Below, one piece after another: positions 25,906 to 34,299 of a DNA stretch of 55,092 nucleotides. The position numbers were made by a program, and so were the translations under genes. Each line of letters starts with the position of its first letter. Within the stretch, counting starts at the first letter, position 1. Source of the DNA: SbD1 sp049300095 (GTDB taxonomy: Bacteria; Desulfobacterota; Syntrophobacteria; Syntrophobacterales; Syntrophobacteraceae); contig JBAQYM010000052.1 in NCBI GenBank assembly GCA_049300095.1, positions 1 to 55,092 of the forward strand, written 5' to 3'. The notes beneath the pieces were generated by a model, which saw nothing but the letters and a program-made list of their open reading frames with translations, was not told the origin of the DNA and searched no databases.

Positions 25906-25993
25906 CGTCATTCCGGCGGAGGCCGGAATCCAGGGCTTTTATGCTCTAACATGCTAAAAATACGCTGGATTCCGGCTTTCGCCGGAATGACGA
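25906..25993. repeat. CATTCCGGCGGAGGCCGGAATCC inverted pair
   Basis: Inverted copies at 25906-25935 and 25968-25993 with about 32 bases between, followed by two further GGAATGACG partial ends near 26010-26050. Same family as 7381-7612, 29200 and 33922. Confidence 0.7.
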
Positions 25994-26094
25994 TTGTTGG
26001 TGGCTTGCGCCGGAATGACGATTTTACCGGTTGCCGTTGGAATGACGATTTTAGCGGCTTACTCGCAGTCAAATATCCATGAATGAGCGAAGCA

Positions 26095-27348
26095 TCACAC
26101 TTGAAAACCGGCCGGCGAATCCGGCGGCGGTCCGTTCAGTCTTTGCGCGAGGGCCCGTATCACCTTCCGGTGGGCCGTTGGAAACGCGAGGGCTTCCAGG
26201 TCGCCGGGGACAACCCACCGCGTCCGGTCGCCATTTTCGGGACATGCCCGCGAAACGCCCTCGCCACGGCACAAAAAGGCATGGAGAGTCACCCGGAAAG
26301 ATGTGTGAGAATGCTTTATCACGGCAAGGTCGCGCAGGGTCCCGAGGCGAATGCCGAAGTCTTCGAGCCAAACGCGCCGCAACGCGTCTTCCGGGGTTTC
26401 ACCGTCCCGCGCCTCGCCTCCGGGAAATTCCCACAGGTTGGGCATGAGACCCGCCGCGGGCCTTTTCCGCACCAGCACCTTCCCATTGCGAAGCCGGACG
26501 CCGATTGACCTTACCAGCGGGGTGGCCGGCTTTTTTCCTCGCTTTACCGGCCGCACTGCGGCGGTTCCCGCGCGGAAAGCCCCGCAGCACCGGCTGATCG
26601 GGCACTCCACGCAGACCGGTCCCCTGCCGAGGCACACCATCGAGCCGAGGTCCATGAGGGCCTGGTTGAAGTCGCGCGAGCGCCCTTCGGGCAAGGCCTC
26701 GGCGGCGTGCCGCCATACGGCCTCCCGGAATTCCTTCGAGCCGGATGGATGGGAAATGTCGAATATCCTGGCGAAAACCCGCGCCGCGTTGGCGTCCGCC
26801 GCCGGATAGGGGGCGTTGAAGGCGACGCTCATGATCGCACCGGCGGTGTAGCGGCCAACACCCGGCAGTTTTCGCACCGAGTCGAAATCGCGCGGAATTT
26901 CTCCTGCGAACTCCGATACGATGATCCGGGCGGCCTTTTGGATATTCTTCGCCCGCGCGTAGTAGCCCAGGCCCTCCCAATAGCGAAGCACCTCGTCCTC
27001 GGGCGCGCCCGCTATCGAGGCCGCGTCCGGAAACCTGTCCATCCACCGGGCGTAGAAGGGAAGCATAGCCTTCACCTGGGTCTGCTGGAGCATGATCTCC
27101 GATATCCAAACCCGGTAAGGAGTGTAATCGGCGCGCCAGGGGAGGTCCCTGCGGTTCTTCTCGAACCATTCGAGCAGCGGAAGACGGAGGACGGAGGACG
27201 GAAGACGGGGGACGGAAGACCGAGGACAGAGGACGGAAGACGGAGGACAGGGGACAGAAGGCTGCGAAGGCGGTCGCTTATCCGCTAATGCTCCCGCTTG
27301 CCGAGCCTTCCTTTTTAATCTTCTCTCATCCGACCCGCCCCTTCCCAC
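26095..27348 (-). CDS. mutY: A/G-specific adenine glycosylase MutY (start uncertain)
   Basis: It removes adenine mispaired with 8-oxoguanine. The core begins at about 27177 (LLEWFEKNRRDLPWRADYTP). It has catalytic Glu in VWISEIMLQQTQ, the helix-hairpin-helix LPGVGRYTAGAI, an Asp in PYPAADANAARVFAR, the 4Fe-4S cluster Cys set CLGRGPVCVECPISRCC, and a C-terminal Nudix-like domain (NLWEFPGGEARDGE). The normal N-terminus is missing an ATG: sequence upstream of 27180 is a heptamer repeat of GGAAGAC type, in frame. The GTG at 27348 is the nearest ordinary start; only the core is secure. The gene follows the membrane gene of the NosL cluster. Confidence 0.85.
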   Translation of the reverse strand: MGRGGSDERRLKRKARQAGALADKRPPSQPSVPCPPSSVLCPRSSVPRLPSSVLRLPLLEWFEKNRRDLPWRADYTPYRVWISEIMLQQTQVKAMLPFYARWMDRFPDAASIAGAPEDEVLRYWEGLGYYARAKNIQKAARIIVSEFAGEIPRDFDSVRKLPGVGRYTAGAIMSVAFNAPYPAADANAARVFARIFDISHPSGSKEFREAVWRHAAEALPEGRSRDFNQALMDLGSMVCLGRGPVCVECPISRCCGAFRAGTAAVRPVKRGKKPATPLVRSIGVRLRNGKVLVRKRPAAGLMPNLWEFPGGEARDGETPEDALRRVWLEDFGIRLGTLRDLAVIKHSHTSFRVTLHAFLCRGEGVSRACPENGDRTRWVVPGDLEALAFPTAHRKVIRALAQRLNGPPPDSPAGFQV

Positions 27349-27390
27349 CTCTGTCCTCCGTCCTCTGTCCTCTGTCTTCCGTCCTCCGTT
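27180..27390. repeat. Degenerate 7-bp tandem repeats, inverted pair
   Basis: 11 or so units of GGAAGAC, GGAGGAC and AGAGGAC at 27180-27262, and the reverse-complement type (CCTCTGT, CTTCCGT, CCTCCGT) at 27345-27388. The first tract encodes a low-complexity Pro/Ser/Arg/Leu stretch in the mutY frame. Confidence 0.8.
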
Positions 27391-28378
27391 ACATCCGCAG
27401 GTTCGAGAAGAGAATCCCCCACGAGCTGATCGCAAGGGCGGCGGTCCAGGCCAGAAGGGAGGCCAGGGTGAGTTCCTTTCGGATTCGGGGAAGGGTGTCC
27501 TTGAGGCTCTCGACCCGGCTAAAGGGCGAGATCGCCCCGACACCCAGTCCCGTCACCCCTCCGGCCAGGAACGCCAGGTAGAGCGGATAGCCCACAAACC
27601 CGTACTCGCCGTGCAGAACGCAGAAAGGACAGTGATGCGCCGGCAGCTCGTAGATGTACGGGGAAATATAGGAGATAAGGGCCAGGATGGACAATGGAAA
27701 AAGAACGGCGTTCAAAATGCTGAAAAGGTACGCTCCCTTTTGCCGCAAATAGAGGTAGACGCCGGAAGCCAGGGTAAGGGCCAGGGCGAAGTAGAAGAGG
27801 GTGGCCGTGGTTTTCCAGGAAAACTGGACGAGCTGGGTGCTTTCCCCCGATGCGGAGGAAAACATGGTCCCGCAGCACGAGGTTATTATATCGGGTTTCA
27901 TCTGCAAAAAATAAGCAGCCTGGAGGATCGTCTCGACACCGATCAAAACGGTGATCGGCAGCAGCAGGGCATACTTTTTCCTGATCAGCGGGTAGTCGCA
28001 GGCGCTGTTGTCCGTGGCGTTGACGACCAGCCAGACCCCGGCGGCCAGAAAATTCACGACCTTGAGGACCAGTGTGGGGTAGCCCCACATATTCACGTTG
28101 AGGCTCCCCGCGGCGCACATCGCGCCAACAAACAGGGCGGCGAGGTGATCCGCGGTAAAGATGAAAAGAAAAAACGACAGGAGCTGAAAACCCAAGGCGT
28201 ACGCCATGATGGTCGATATCAGGTAGGTGCGCCGCTCGAGGGCGAGCTGGAGTTCGCTCCCGCTTCGGATGTCCCAGTTCTTGAGGATCTGTATGCCGTA
28301 CCAGTTTGCGTAGAGCAGGATCGCGAGAGTCAGAAACGACCCGCAGAGAAGGGCGAGCACCGAGGGGTAGAAAATCAT
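27389..28378 (-). CDS. Polytopic membrane protein with Cys/His motifs
   Basis: 329 residues, nine or ten predicted TM helices. It has a cytoplasmic-type N-terminus and two notable Cys sites: TSCCGTMFS near residue 166 and PAHHCPFCVLHG near 256. A CPFC motif next to two His suggests a metal or thiol site at the membrane. The start overlaps the stop of the ABC ATPase by four bases (ATGA). I do not recognise a named family. It belongs to the NosL/ABC cluster and is likely a subunit or partner of that transporter. Confidence 0.75.
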   Translation of the reverse strand: MIFYPSVLALLCGSFLTLAILLYANWYGIQILKNWDIRSGSELQLALERRTYLISTIMAYALGFQLLSFFLFIFTADHLAALFVGAMCAAGSLNVNMWGYPTLVLKVVNFLAAGVWLVVNATDNSACDYPLIRKKYALLLPITVLIGVETILQAAYFLQMKPDIITSCCGTMFSSASGESTQLVQFSWKTTATLFYFALALTLASGVYLYLRQKGAYLFSILNAVLFPLSILALISYISPYIYELPAHHCPFCVLHGEYGFVGYPLYLAFLAGGVTGLGVGAISPFSRVESLKDTLPRIRKELTLASLLAWTAALAISSWGILFSNLRM

Positions 28379-29046
28379 CTGATCACTATCCCGTCCCGCA
28401 TCTCGACGACACGGTCGATGCTGCCGGACTCGTAGACGATCGGGTCGTGGCTCGCCATGAGTATCGTCTTCCCTTTTTCCTTCAGGCCTTTCATGATTTC
28501 CATGAACTCGACGGACAGTTTCGTATCGAGGTGGGCCGTGGGTTCATCGGCGACAATGATCTCGGGGTCGTTTATGAGGGCCCGCGCAATGGCCACCCGC
28601 TGCACTTCGCCCCCCGAGAGCCATTCCACCTTCGACTTCGACTTGGACGAAATATTGAAGAGGTCGAGCAGGCCCTTGGCCCGTTCTTTCATCGCGGAGA
28701 ATTTCTCCCCGTTGGGGAAGGCGGGCAGCATGACATTTTCCAGCGCCGTAATGCCCCGGATGAGGTTGAACCGCTGAAAAATGAAGCCGAAGGTCCCGCG
28801 CCTGATCTCGGTAAGAAACCTTTCGGGAAGACTCGTGATCTCCCGGTCCCCGAGCATCATCCTTCCCGAGGTGGGCCGCGCCATACACCCGAGGATGCTC
28901 AGAAGCGTTGTTTTGCCCGACCCGCTCGGCCCCTTGAGCACAGTGGTCCTGAAGGCCTCGACGGTCAGGCTCACCTCCCGCAGCGCCGTGAACTCGTTGG
29001 GCTTTCCGGCGTTGAATACTTTCCCGACCTGGTTGAGTTCAATCAT
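28375..29046 (-). CDS. ABC transporter ATPase (LolD/MacB type)
   Basis: 223 residues. Walker A KGPSGSGKTTLLS near 36, Q-loop GFIFQRFNLIRG, signature LSGGEVQRVAIARAL near 135, Walker B IIVADEPTAHLD near 158, and switch His in MASHDPIVYE. It is the likely motor for the FtsX-like permease at 30325-31455 in the same cluster. It is separated from the NosL genes by 228 bp of repeat DNA. Confidence 0.92.
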   Translation of the reverse strand: MIELNQVGKVFNAGKPNEFTALREVSLTVEAFRTTVLKGPSGSGKTTLLSILGCMARPTSGRMMLGDREITSLPERFLTEIRRGTFGFIFQRFNLIRGITALENVMLPAFPNGEKFSAMKERAKGLLDLFNISSKSKSKVEWLSGGEVQRVAIARALINDPEIIVADEPTAHLDTKLSVEFMEIMKGLKEKGKTILMASHDPIVYESGSIDRVVEMRDGIVIR

Positions 29047-29051
29047 TGGGG

Positions 29052-29276
29052 CCTCGGAGACGGATGGTGGATATCGGATATCGGATGTCGGATATTGGAT
29101 GTCGGGTACTGGATGTCCGATTCTGCGTGCTCGTATCTGAATTCAAAGTCAGAATTCTGCGTTCAAACAGGCCAAAGGCCGGCGGCCCCGCTGGATTCCG
29201 GCTTCCGCCGGAATGACGGGATCCACCATCCAACATCCGACATCCACCATCCAACATCTACCATCCACCTTCCTTC
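29052..29276. repeat. Heptamer tracts flanking a CATTCCGGC repeat
   Basis: Degenerate 7-bp repeats of GATATCG/GATGTCG at 29062-29118 and the reverse-complement type CATCCAA/CATCCGA/CATCCAC at 29222-29270. They bracket a 78-bp repeat (29140-29219) that also occurs, inverted, at 7381-7458. Lies inside the NosL/ABC gene cluster. Confidence 0.8.
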
Positions 29277-29742
29277 AATCAAGGGGTTTCAGCACAGCAG
29301 GGGTCACATCGTGGAAACCGAGCAGTTTTTTCCCGCCGTGATCGGTGGTGAATTCGGTGGCGTCCTCCTCTTTTTCAAAGGGGATGAGTTCGGCCCCCAT
29401 CGGTCCGGTAACGTCGCTTCCGATGACATAGCGGGCTTTGAGCCCGTCGATCAGGCCCAGGCTGTAGTAGTCGGTCACGTATACCGATTCGATGTCCTCC
29501 TTTTTCCTGGAGGCGTCGTATGCTCCCATGTTGAGGTAGTACTTGAACATGTCCTTGGCGCCGTCAAAAACGGCGTAGGAACCGTCTTTGAATATGAATT
29601 CGGCGACAAAATCGGGATACTTGGCGACAAACATCCCGCAAACCGGGCACTTGTCGGTCGCCTTGGGTTTGACCGGTCCGGCCGCGAACGCGGCCGAACA
29701 CAGGACAAAAACCAGCAGAATGATAACCCGGGTATGTTTCAT
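29275..29742 (-). CDS. NosL-family protein 1
   Basis: 155 residues with a signal peptide (LLVFVLCSAAFAAG). NosL motif DKCPVCGMFVAKYPDF at about 30-45, then VYVTDYYSLGLIDG and a His-containing end (TTDHGGKKLLGF). NosL is a periplasmic Cu(I)-binding lipoprotein that helps deliver copper; here the lipobox is not canonical, so it is probably soluble or loosely anchored. It starts 6 bases after the stop of the second NosL gene. The pair occurs beside an ABC system. Confidence 0.85.
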   Translation of the reverse strand: MKHTRVIILLVFVLCSAAFAAGPVKPKATDKCPVCGMFVAKYPDFVAEFIFKDGSYAVFDGAKDMFKYYLNMGAYDASRKKEDIESVYVTDYYSLGLIDGLKARYVIGSDVTGPMGAELIPFEKEEDATEFTTDHGGKKLLGFHDVTPAVLKPLD

Positions 29743-29748
29743 GGCCGC

Positions 29749-30273
29749 CTATTTTTTGACCTCCGGCTGTTGCTGTTGTTGCTGCTGGCGCTTCATCTTG
29801 CGCTTATCACGGATCATCTTCGTATCCGCATACATGTCCTCGTAGGAGGCTTTCATCGCATCGTCGAAGGAGATTATCGCGGCGCCGTGCTCCTTTGCGA
29901 ATTTTTCACAGTCGGCCTTGTTTTCGAAGGCCCACTTGGCCCTTTTTGTCATCACGCCCGGCTGGTCGCCTCCCAGGGTCCAGCAGGCCGCCTCGGCATC
30001 GATCTGTTTTTTGGTGTTCAAATCGCCGACCGTCATCTTCTTGGGCGTCTTGTCGATACTGAGGGCAAGGTCCACCGCCGCGCAATGGATGCTGCACGTG
30101 CCGACCGCGCTGCCGTCCTCGTATTCGATCAGCATGGCGCTGTGAGCGAATTTTTGCCTGTCCATTCCGCAGTACCCGCATGCATCGGAGCCCTGGTGCG
30201 AATGCGTCTGCGCAAAAACTGCCACCGAAGCGAAAACAAAGCAAAAAATAAGTCCGACCGTCAATCTTTTCAT
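29749..30273 (-). CDS. NosL-family protein 2, Gln-rich tail
   Basis: 174 residues with a signal peptide (LIFCFVFASVAVFA). The motif is SDACGYCGMDRQKFAHSAM, a CxxCGM site, followed by GTCSIHCAAVDLAL, which adds Cys and His. The C-terminus is unusual: KMKRQQQQQQQPEVKK, a basic, poly-Gln tail. Predicted periplasmic metal-binding protein related to NosL. It lies 51 bases downstream of the permease stop and 6 bases before the partner. No nosZ or other nitrous-oxide reductase gene is present in the window. Confidence 0.8.
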   Translation of the reverse strand: MKRLTVGLIFCFVFASVAVFAQTHSHQGSDACGYCGMDRQKFAHSAMLIEYEDGSAVGTCSIHCAAVDLALSIDKTPKKMTVGDLNTKKQIDAEAACWTLGGDQPGVMTKRAKWAFENKADCEKFAKEHGAAIISFDDAMKASYEDMYADTKMIRDKRKMKRQQQQQQQPEVKK

Positions 30274-30324
30274 CCCGCATCCTCCTTTGTTGGTTGAATT
30301 GGTTGCCCTTATCCGGGACCGCCC

Positions 30325-31455
30325 TCATCTCATGACCGCGTCCGGATCGATTATCGCCGCCCTCCAGGACGGGATTATCGTCGCCACCGTGTACGGCAGC
30401 ACGGTAATGAAAAACAGGATCGCCACATTATAGAAATCGATAAACGGGGCCGGTTTGAAAGCCGGGTAGAGCACGGACCAGCCCTTGAGCACCGGTTCGA
30501 AAAGAGACGATGAGAAAAGAAATACGTGCAGGTAGGCGAGCAGTATTCCCACGGAAAAGGACGACAGGGAAATCACGGAGCTTTCCCAGAACTTCATGAG
30601 GAGCACATCCGAGGTATCCCAGCCTATGGCCTTGAGTATCCCGATTTCCTTTTTTTCTTCGGCGCTAAGCCCGGTGGCCTTGTCCCAGGCCAGGATGATG
30701 AACGCGAAGATCGCCCCCGCAAGAACGATGAAAACCAGTCCGCCGCGCCAGTTGAAGACCGCGTCGTAGGTCCTGAGTATCTCATCCCGCAGGATCGGCC
30801 TGGTGTCGGGGAGTATCTGGACGACCTTCGAGGCGATCGTGTTAAGTTCTTTCCTGTTTGCGACATTGAGAACGAGGTCGGTGGCATACTGTTCGGGAAT
30901 CCCGAAAAGTCTTCGGAAATCGGCTTCGCGCAGCAGCATCAGGTCGGATGCCACGAGTTCGGATTCGGATGACATCACCTGTTTTATCGTAAAGGTCATC
31001 ACCTCTCCGTCAAAAGCCTTCACGGAAAGCTCATCGCCCTCCTCGGACTGCCGCTCCCGTGCAATGCCCCGCCCGATGACTATTTCCCCGGGAGTGATCT
31101 CCTGGTTTTTCGGGACCACAAGGGTATAGTTGGCGCCGCACGTGGTGTCGAAATAGTATCCCCACAAGCGCGCGCTCACCGAGCCGACCCCTCTGATCGA
31201 GACGATCTTGTCGATGTAGCTCACCGGGATGAGGTCGTGGCGCCCGGCCACCATTTTCTGAATCACTATCTCGGGGGTGTCCCGCAGTATGATCGAGGCC
31301 TCCTTTTTCATGGCCTGGGTGAACAGGACCACCGACCCGAGGGTGAAGACGATGAGGGTGTAGACGAGGGCAAGCGAGAGGTTCCTGCCTTTTCGCCGCA
31401 GCAGCGACGAGAGGGTGAAGTCGAGGATGTTTTTTTGCTTATCGATGCGGCCCAT
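30325..31455 (-). CDS. ABC transporter permease (FtsX/MacB-type)
   Basis: 376 residues. An N-terminal TM (LSLALVYTLIVFTLGSVVLF), a periplasmic domain of about 190 residues, and a C-terminal block of three TM helices, including the KKEIGILKAIGWDTSDVLLM cytoplasmic coupling motif that is characteristic of FtsX-like permeases. It would pair with the ATPase at 28375-29046. Starts one base after the small TM gene stop. Such permeases act mechanically on periplasmic proteins or lipids rather than as channels. Confidence 0.88.
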   Translation of the reverse strand: MGRIDKQKNILDFTLSSLLRRKGRNLSLALVYTLIVFTLGSVVLFTQAMKKEASIILRDTPEIVIQKMVAGRHDLIPVSYIDKIVSIRGVGSVSARLWGYYFDTTCGANYTLVVPKNQEITPGEIVIGRGIARERQSEEGDELSVKAFDGEVMTFTIKQVMSSESELVASDLMLLREADFRRLFGIPEQYATDLVLNVANRKELNTIASKVVQILPDTRPILRDEILRTYDAVFNWRGGLVFIVLAGAIFAFIILAWDKATGLSAEEKKEIGILKAIGWDTSDVLLMKFWESSVISLSSFSVGILLAYLHVFLFSSSLFEPVLKGWSVLYPAFKPAPFIDFYNVAILFFITVLPYTVATIIPSWRAAIIDPDAVMR

Positions 31456-31456
31456 G

Positions 31457-31753
31457 CTAGTTTCCTCGCCGCACGACGGCCGGCGGCCCCACGATGGAGC
31501 CGGAGGGGAAGTGTTCGAGAGACATCGGGTGGTCCTGGAACGGCGTGTGCCGGTCGGCCTGCGAGGGGTGCCTCGTATAGCGGGCTTCGGTAAAGAGGCA
31601 GAGGTCGGTGAGTTCGAGGTGGCGAACCATCCTGGCCCTCAGTTCAATGGATTTTACGGCCGATTCCTTCACAACCCGGGAGTGGAGGAATGCCACGAGC
31701 AGGAGCGCCGCGCAGAGGGCCATGAAGGTTAAAAAGATATCCGATTTCCGCAT
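31457..31753 (-). CDS. Small membrane-anchored protein of the NosL cluster
   Basis: 98 residues from the ATG at 31753 (MRKSDIFLTFMALCAALLL); a frame reaching further upstream is not supported. One N-terminal TM helix, then a polar periplasmic segment with LCLFTEARYTRHPSQADRHT and HPMSLEHFPSGSIVGPP, rich in His. It is the first gene of the cluster and ends one base before the permease start. Not a family I can name, but the tight spacing supports a real role. Confidence 0.7.
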   Translation of the reverse strand: MRKSDIFLTFMALCAALLLVAFLHSRVVKESAVKSIELRARMVRHLELTDLCLFTEARYTRHPSQADRHTPFQDHPMSLEHFPSGSIVGPPAVVRRGN

Positions 31754-32190
31754 TTCATGTCCCCATCGGGTTTCCCGCGCCCTGTTGACTGATAGGCAAA
31801 AAGGAGAAGGACACAGGCTGGCATCTCTTCCCAACGGCCCTTTTCGGACCGAATCGACTGAATATCCAGGTGGTATGGCGAAAACCAAGTATACGGAGTC
31901 AAGGAAAAGTATAATACATGTTATGAATATAGGAATAGGGCAGGCACTATATTTTTTGCAAAGCAAACGGTATTTCGGATGATTAGATGTATCGATATTC
32001 ATCGATTATATATTTATTGGGTCGAGTTTCCACTGCCCAAAACGACAGTGTGCTAAAGGCGTTTTTGCTTAACAGGGTGATGAAAAAGAGTGTTCTGGTG
32101 GGAAGGGAGCGCGAAACCGACAAATAAGCACGTCCTTCCGGCGAACGCCCATTGCCGTCAATTGAAGCAAAACCGCGGGGATCGCGCTTT
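31754..32190. other. Intergenic region upstream of the NosL cluster
   Basis: 437 bp without a gene. It becomes AT-rich at 31900-32030, where a promoter for the minus-strand cluster would be expected. I see a TTGACT on the minus strand but no convincing -10 at the right spacing. Confidence 0.4.
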
Positions 32191-32461
32191 AATGCCCCAA
32201 CGGGGCTAAATAAACCAGCCCAGGGTCAGTGCCGCGCTTCGCGGGACGCCACCCTGGGTGTAGGCGTCCCCACGATGATACCCTGAAGGGGTTACATAAT
32301 GCTGGGAAATAACCGCTTGCCTGCGCGAATCCGGCAGTTTACCGGTATGTAACCCTTTCAGGGTACAAACTTTTGTGCGTCCCGTTCCCAGGGTGGCGTC
32401 CCGCGAAGCGCGAGACTGACCCTGGGCTAACGTATAAAGCCCCTTCAGGGCAAAAGGCATT
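32191..32461. repeat. 271-bp palindromic element
   Basis: Imperfect inverted repeat. The left half carries CCCCAACGGGGCTAAATAA, GCCCAGGGTCAGTGCC and CGCTTCGCGGGACGCCACCC. The right half carries the complements, ending GGCTAACGTATAAAGCCCC and CAGGGCAAAAGGCATT. Inner arms, CCCTGAAGGGGTTACATA and TATGTAACCCTTTCAGGG, also pair. Both strands have short open frames through it, which are not genes. No transposase. Confidence 0.75.
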
Positions 32462-32577
32462 GCACTGGACTGAAGGCCCGAGCGATAGGCTGCTTTAGTT
32501 GACGGCCATGGGCGAACGCCGGAATCCGGGCCGTCTTTCTAACATGCCGACTTATTAAGCAAAACCACTGCCCACCG

Positions 32578-32641
32578 GCATCCGTCTTCCTGCCTCCCAC
32601 CTCTGTCTTCCTGCTTCCGTCCACCGTCCACCGTCATCCGT
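32578..32641. repeat. Degenerate 7-bp tandem repeat
   Basis: About eight units on a CGTCTTC / CTGCTTC / CGTCCAC theme. Same class as the tracts near mutY, 29062, 41070 and 43396, but with its own sequence. Confidence 0.7.
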
Positions 32642-32799
32642 TTTCTGTGGTTTTCGCCGGGGTGACGCCCGTGCGATTTTTCGCCCTTATGCGGGCAATT
32701 TAACCCTTTTTTACCACCCGGCAAGGAAAACCGTGCGTGCGGGCATGACCGCGATGGACGGCGTTTTCCCCGGGGATGGCGTCTTCCCGGGAAACGGAG

Positions 32800-33816
32800 T
32801 CAGTGCTTCCCCAGTCTGGCGGCGCGAATCGCTTCGGAGGATTCTTCCCTTTTCGTTTCTTTGGCGCGGCCGACTTTTTCCCCGGTCCCAAACATCTTCT
32901 GCCGCTCGCCCGCGAGGGGGATGGTCCTGTCGAATCGCATCTGCGTTATCTGCTCGGAGATGAGGCCGATCAGGAACATCAGCACCGAGAACACGATCAG
33001 CATCTGCGAGGTCGGGCCGTACCGCCCGTCCAGCATGAAGATCTTGTAGAGGCCGTAGCCAACGCCCGTCAAAAAGGTAACAACGCTGGCGGGAAGGAAG
33101 ATTTTCATCGGCGAAAAAAGGGTGCTGATCTTGAAGATGATAAGAAAAAACCGCATGCCGTCGCGCAGGAGTTTTATGTGGCTCTTGCTGCCGGGCTGGC
33201 GCTTTGCGCCTTTTATCGGAAGATAGATCAGGCTGTAGCCCGAGCGCACGGTCGCAAGGGTGATGGTGGTCGGATAGGAAAAGGTGTTGGGAAGGAGTGT
33301 CACGAACTCCTTGGCCAGTCCGGCCCGCACGGCCCGAAAACCGGATGTGAGGTCGTCGATCTTGCGTCCGCAGACATAGCTGGCAAAAGAATTATAAATG
33401 CGGTTTGCAAGGTTTCTGTGCGCGCTCGTATCGGAGTCGGACGTGCGCGCCCCGACGACCATGTAGTATTTGCTGAGCGGTTCGAGGAGTTGCGGGATTT
33501 GTTCCGGAGGATGCTGGCCGTCCGCGTCGAGCATGACGAGCGCGGTGCCGTCGGCGTGCCTGATTCCGGTCTTGACGGCGGCCCCGTTCCCGATGTTGTA
33601 GGGGTGGCACAGGACGATCGCGCCTGCCTCGAACGCCTTTTCGGCGGTCTCGTCGCTCGATCCGTCGTCTACGACTATTATCTCGTAGCGCTTGCCGAGC
33701 GGGTCCAGCGCCTCGCGGACCCTCGATATCACCGGCCCTATGCCGTCGGCCTCATTCTTGGCCGGAATAATTACGCTGATTTCTGGCAGCTCGGTCGAGC
33801 CGTTCCGCACCTGCAC
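32800..33816 (-). CDS. GT2 family glycosyltransferase, dolichol-phosphate mannose synthase-like
   Basis: 338 residues from a GTG at 33816 (AAGGAG six bases upstream); a frame reaching 34161 would cross repeat DNA. The GT-A domain at about 10-215 shows ISVIIPAKNEADGI, EIIVVDDGSSDETAEKA, LVMLDADGQHPPEQIP (DxD) and DLTSGFRAVRAGLAKEF. Two C-terminal TM helices follow (PMKIFLPASVVTFLTGVGYGL and MLIVFSVLMFLIGLI). It transfers a sugar from a nucleotide sugar to a polyprenyl-phosphate carrier at the inner membrane. It could supply lipid-linked sugar for GT-C enzymes such as the protein at 16476. Confidence 0.9.
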   Translation of the reverse strand: MQVRNGSTELPEISVIIPAKNEADGIGPVISRVREALDPLGKRYEIIVVDDGSSDETAEKAFEAGAIVLCHPYNIGNGAAVKTGIRHADGTALVMLDADGQHPPEQIPQLLEPLSKYYMVVGARTSDSDTSAHRNLANRIYNSFASYVCGRKIDDLTSGFRAVRAGLAKEFVTLLPNTFSYPTTITLATVRSGYSLIYLPIKGAKRQPGSKSHIKLLRDGMRFFLIIFKISTLFSPMKIFLPASVVTFLTGVGYGLYKIFMLDGRYGPTSQMLIVFSVLMFLIGLISEQITQMRFDRTIPLAGERQKMFGTGEKVGRAKETKREESSEAIRAARLGKH

Positions 33817-33830
33817 CGGGAACTCCTTTA

Positions 33831-33894
33831 TTCTTGCGTGGCGATATTCCTGCGTACCGATACTCTTGCGTAGCGAATTCCTTGCGTACCGAGA
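33831..33894. repeat. Four tandem copies of a 16-bp unit
   Basis: Units TTCTTGCGTGGCGATA, TTCCTGCGTACCGATA, CTCTTGCGTAGCGAAT and TCCTTGCGTACCGAGA, head to tail, directly upstream of the glycosyltransferase start. Confidence 0.85.
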
Positions 33895-34299
33895 CCTTTG
33901 CACGACGGCCGATTCCGCCGGACCGTCGTTCCGGCGGAAGCCGGAACCCAGGGTTTTTAGCCGCATGCCGCCACCCACGCCCGCCGGGGTGACGTCGGAT
34001 GAGCTTTGTCCACAGCCTCGCGGCAGGCTGGAAAGCCCGCCCCACGTGATCTCTCGCTTCAGGCAACAGCATTGCCCCACGGGGACCACACCATGCAAGG
34101 TACATGAAAGCACAATCCGTGCCGCTCCCGCTCCGGGCACATTCCGCACGACTATGTTCACCGAAGCTTCGCGGGATGTTCTTTATGCGTTGAAAATAAT
34201 ACCTCAAAATTTTACAATAAACAGTCACGATGTGTGGCAGGCATTCGATTTATCGAGTATTTCCCGGCGAATGCCCCAAATTTATCGAAGGAAGCGGCA
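33895..34299. other. Intergenic region between GT2 and def
   Basis: About 400 bp without a gene. It contains one CGTTCCGGCGGAAGCCGGAA repeat at 33925-33950. Composition becomes AT-rich toward 34200, where a promoter for def-fmt would lie. I see no clear sigma-70 hexamer pair. Confidence 0.4.

Noticed and set aside
28306..30297. Open frame of about 660 codons on the plus strand opposite the ATPase and NosL genes
   Set aside because: It runs through repeat DNA and antisense to genes with full motifs; no ribosome-binding site.
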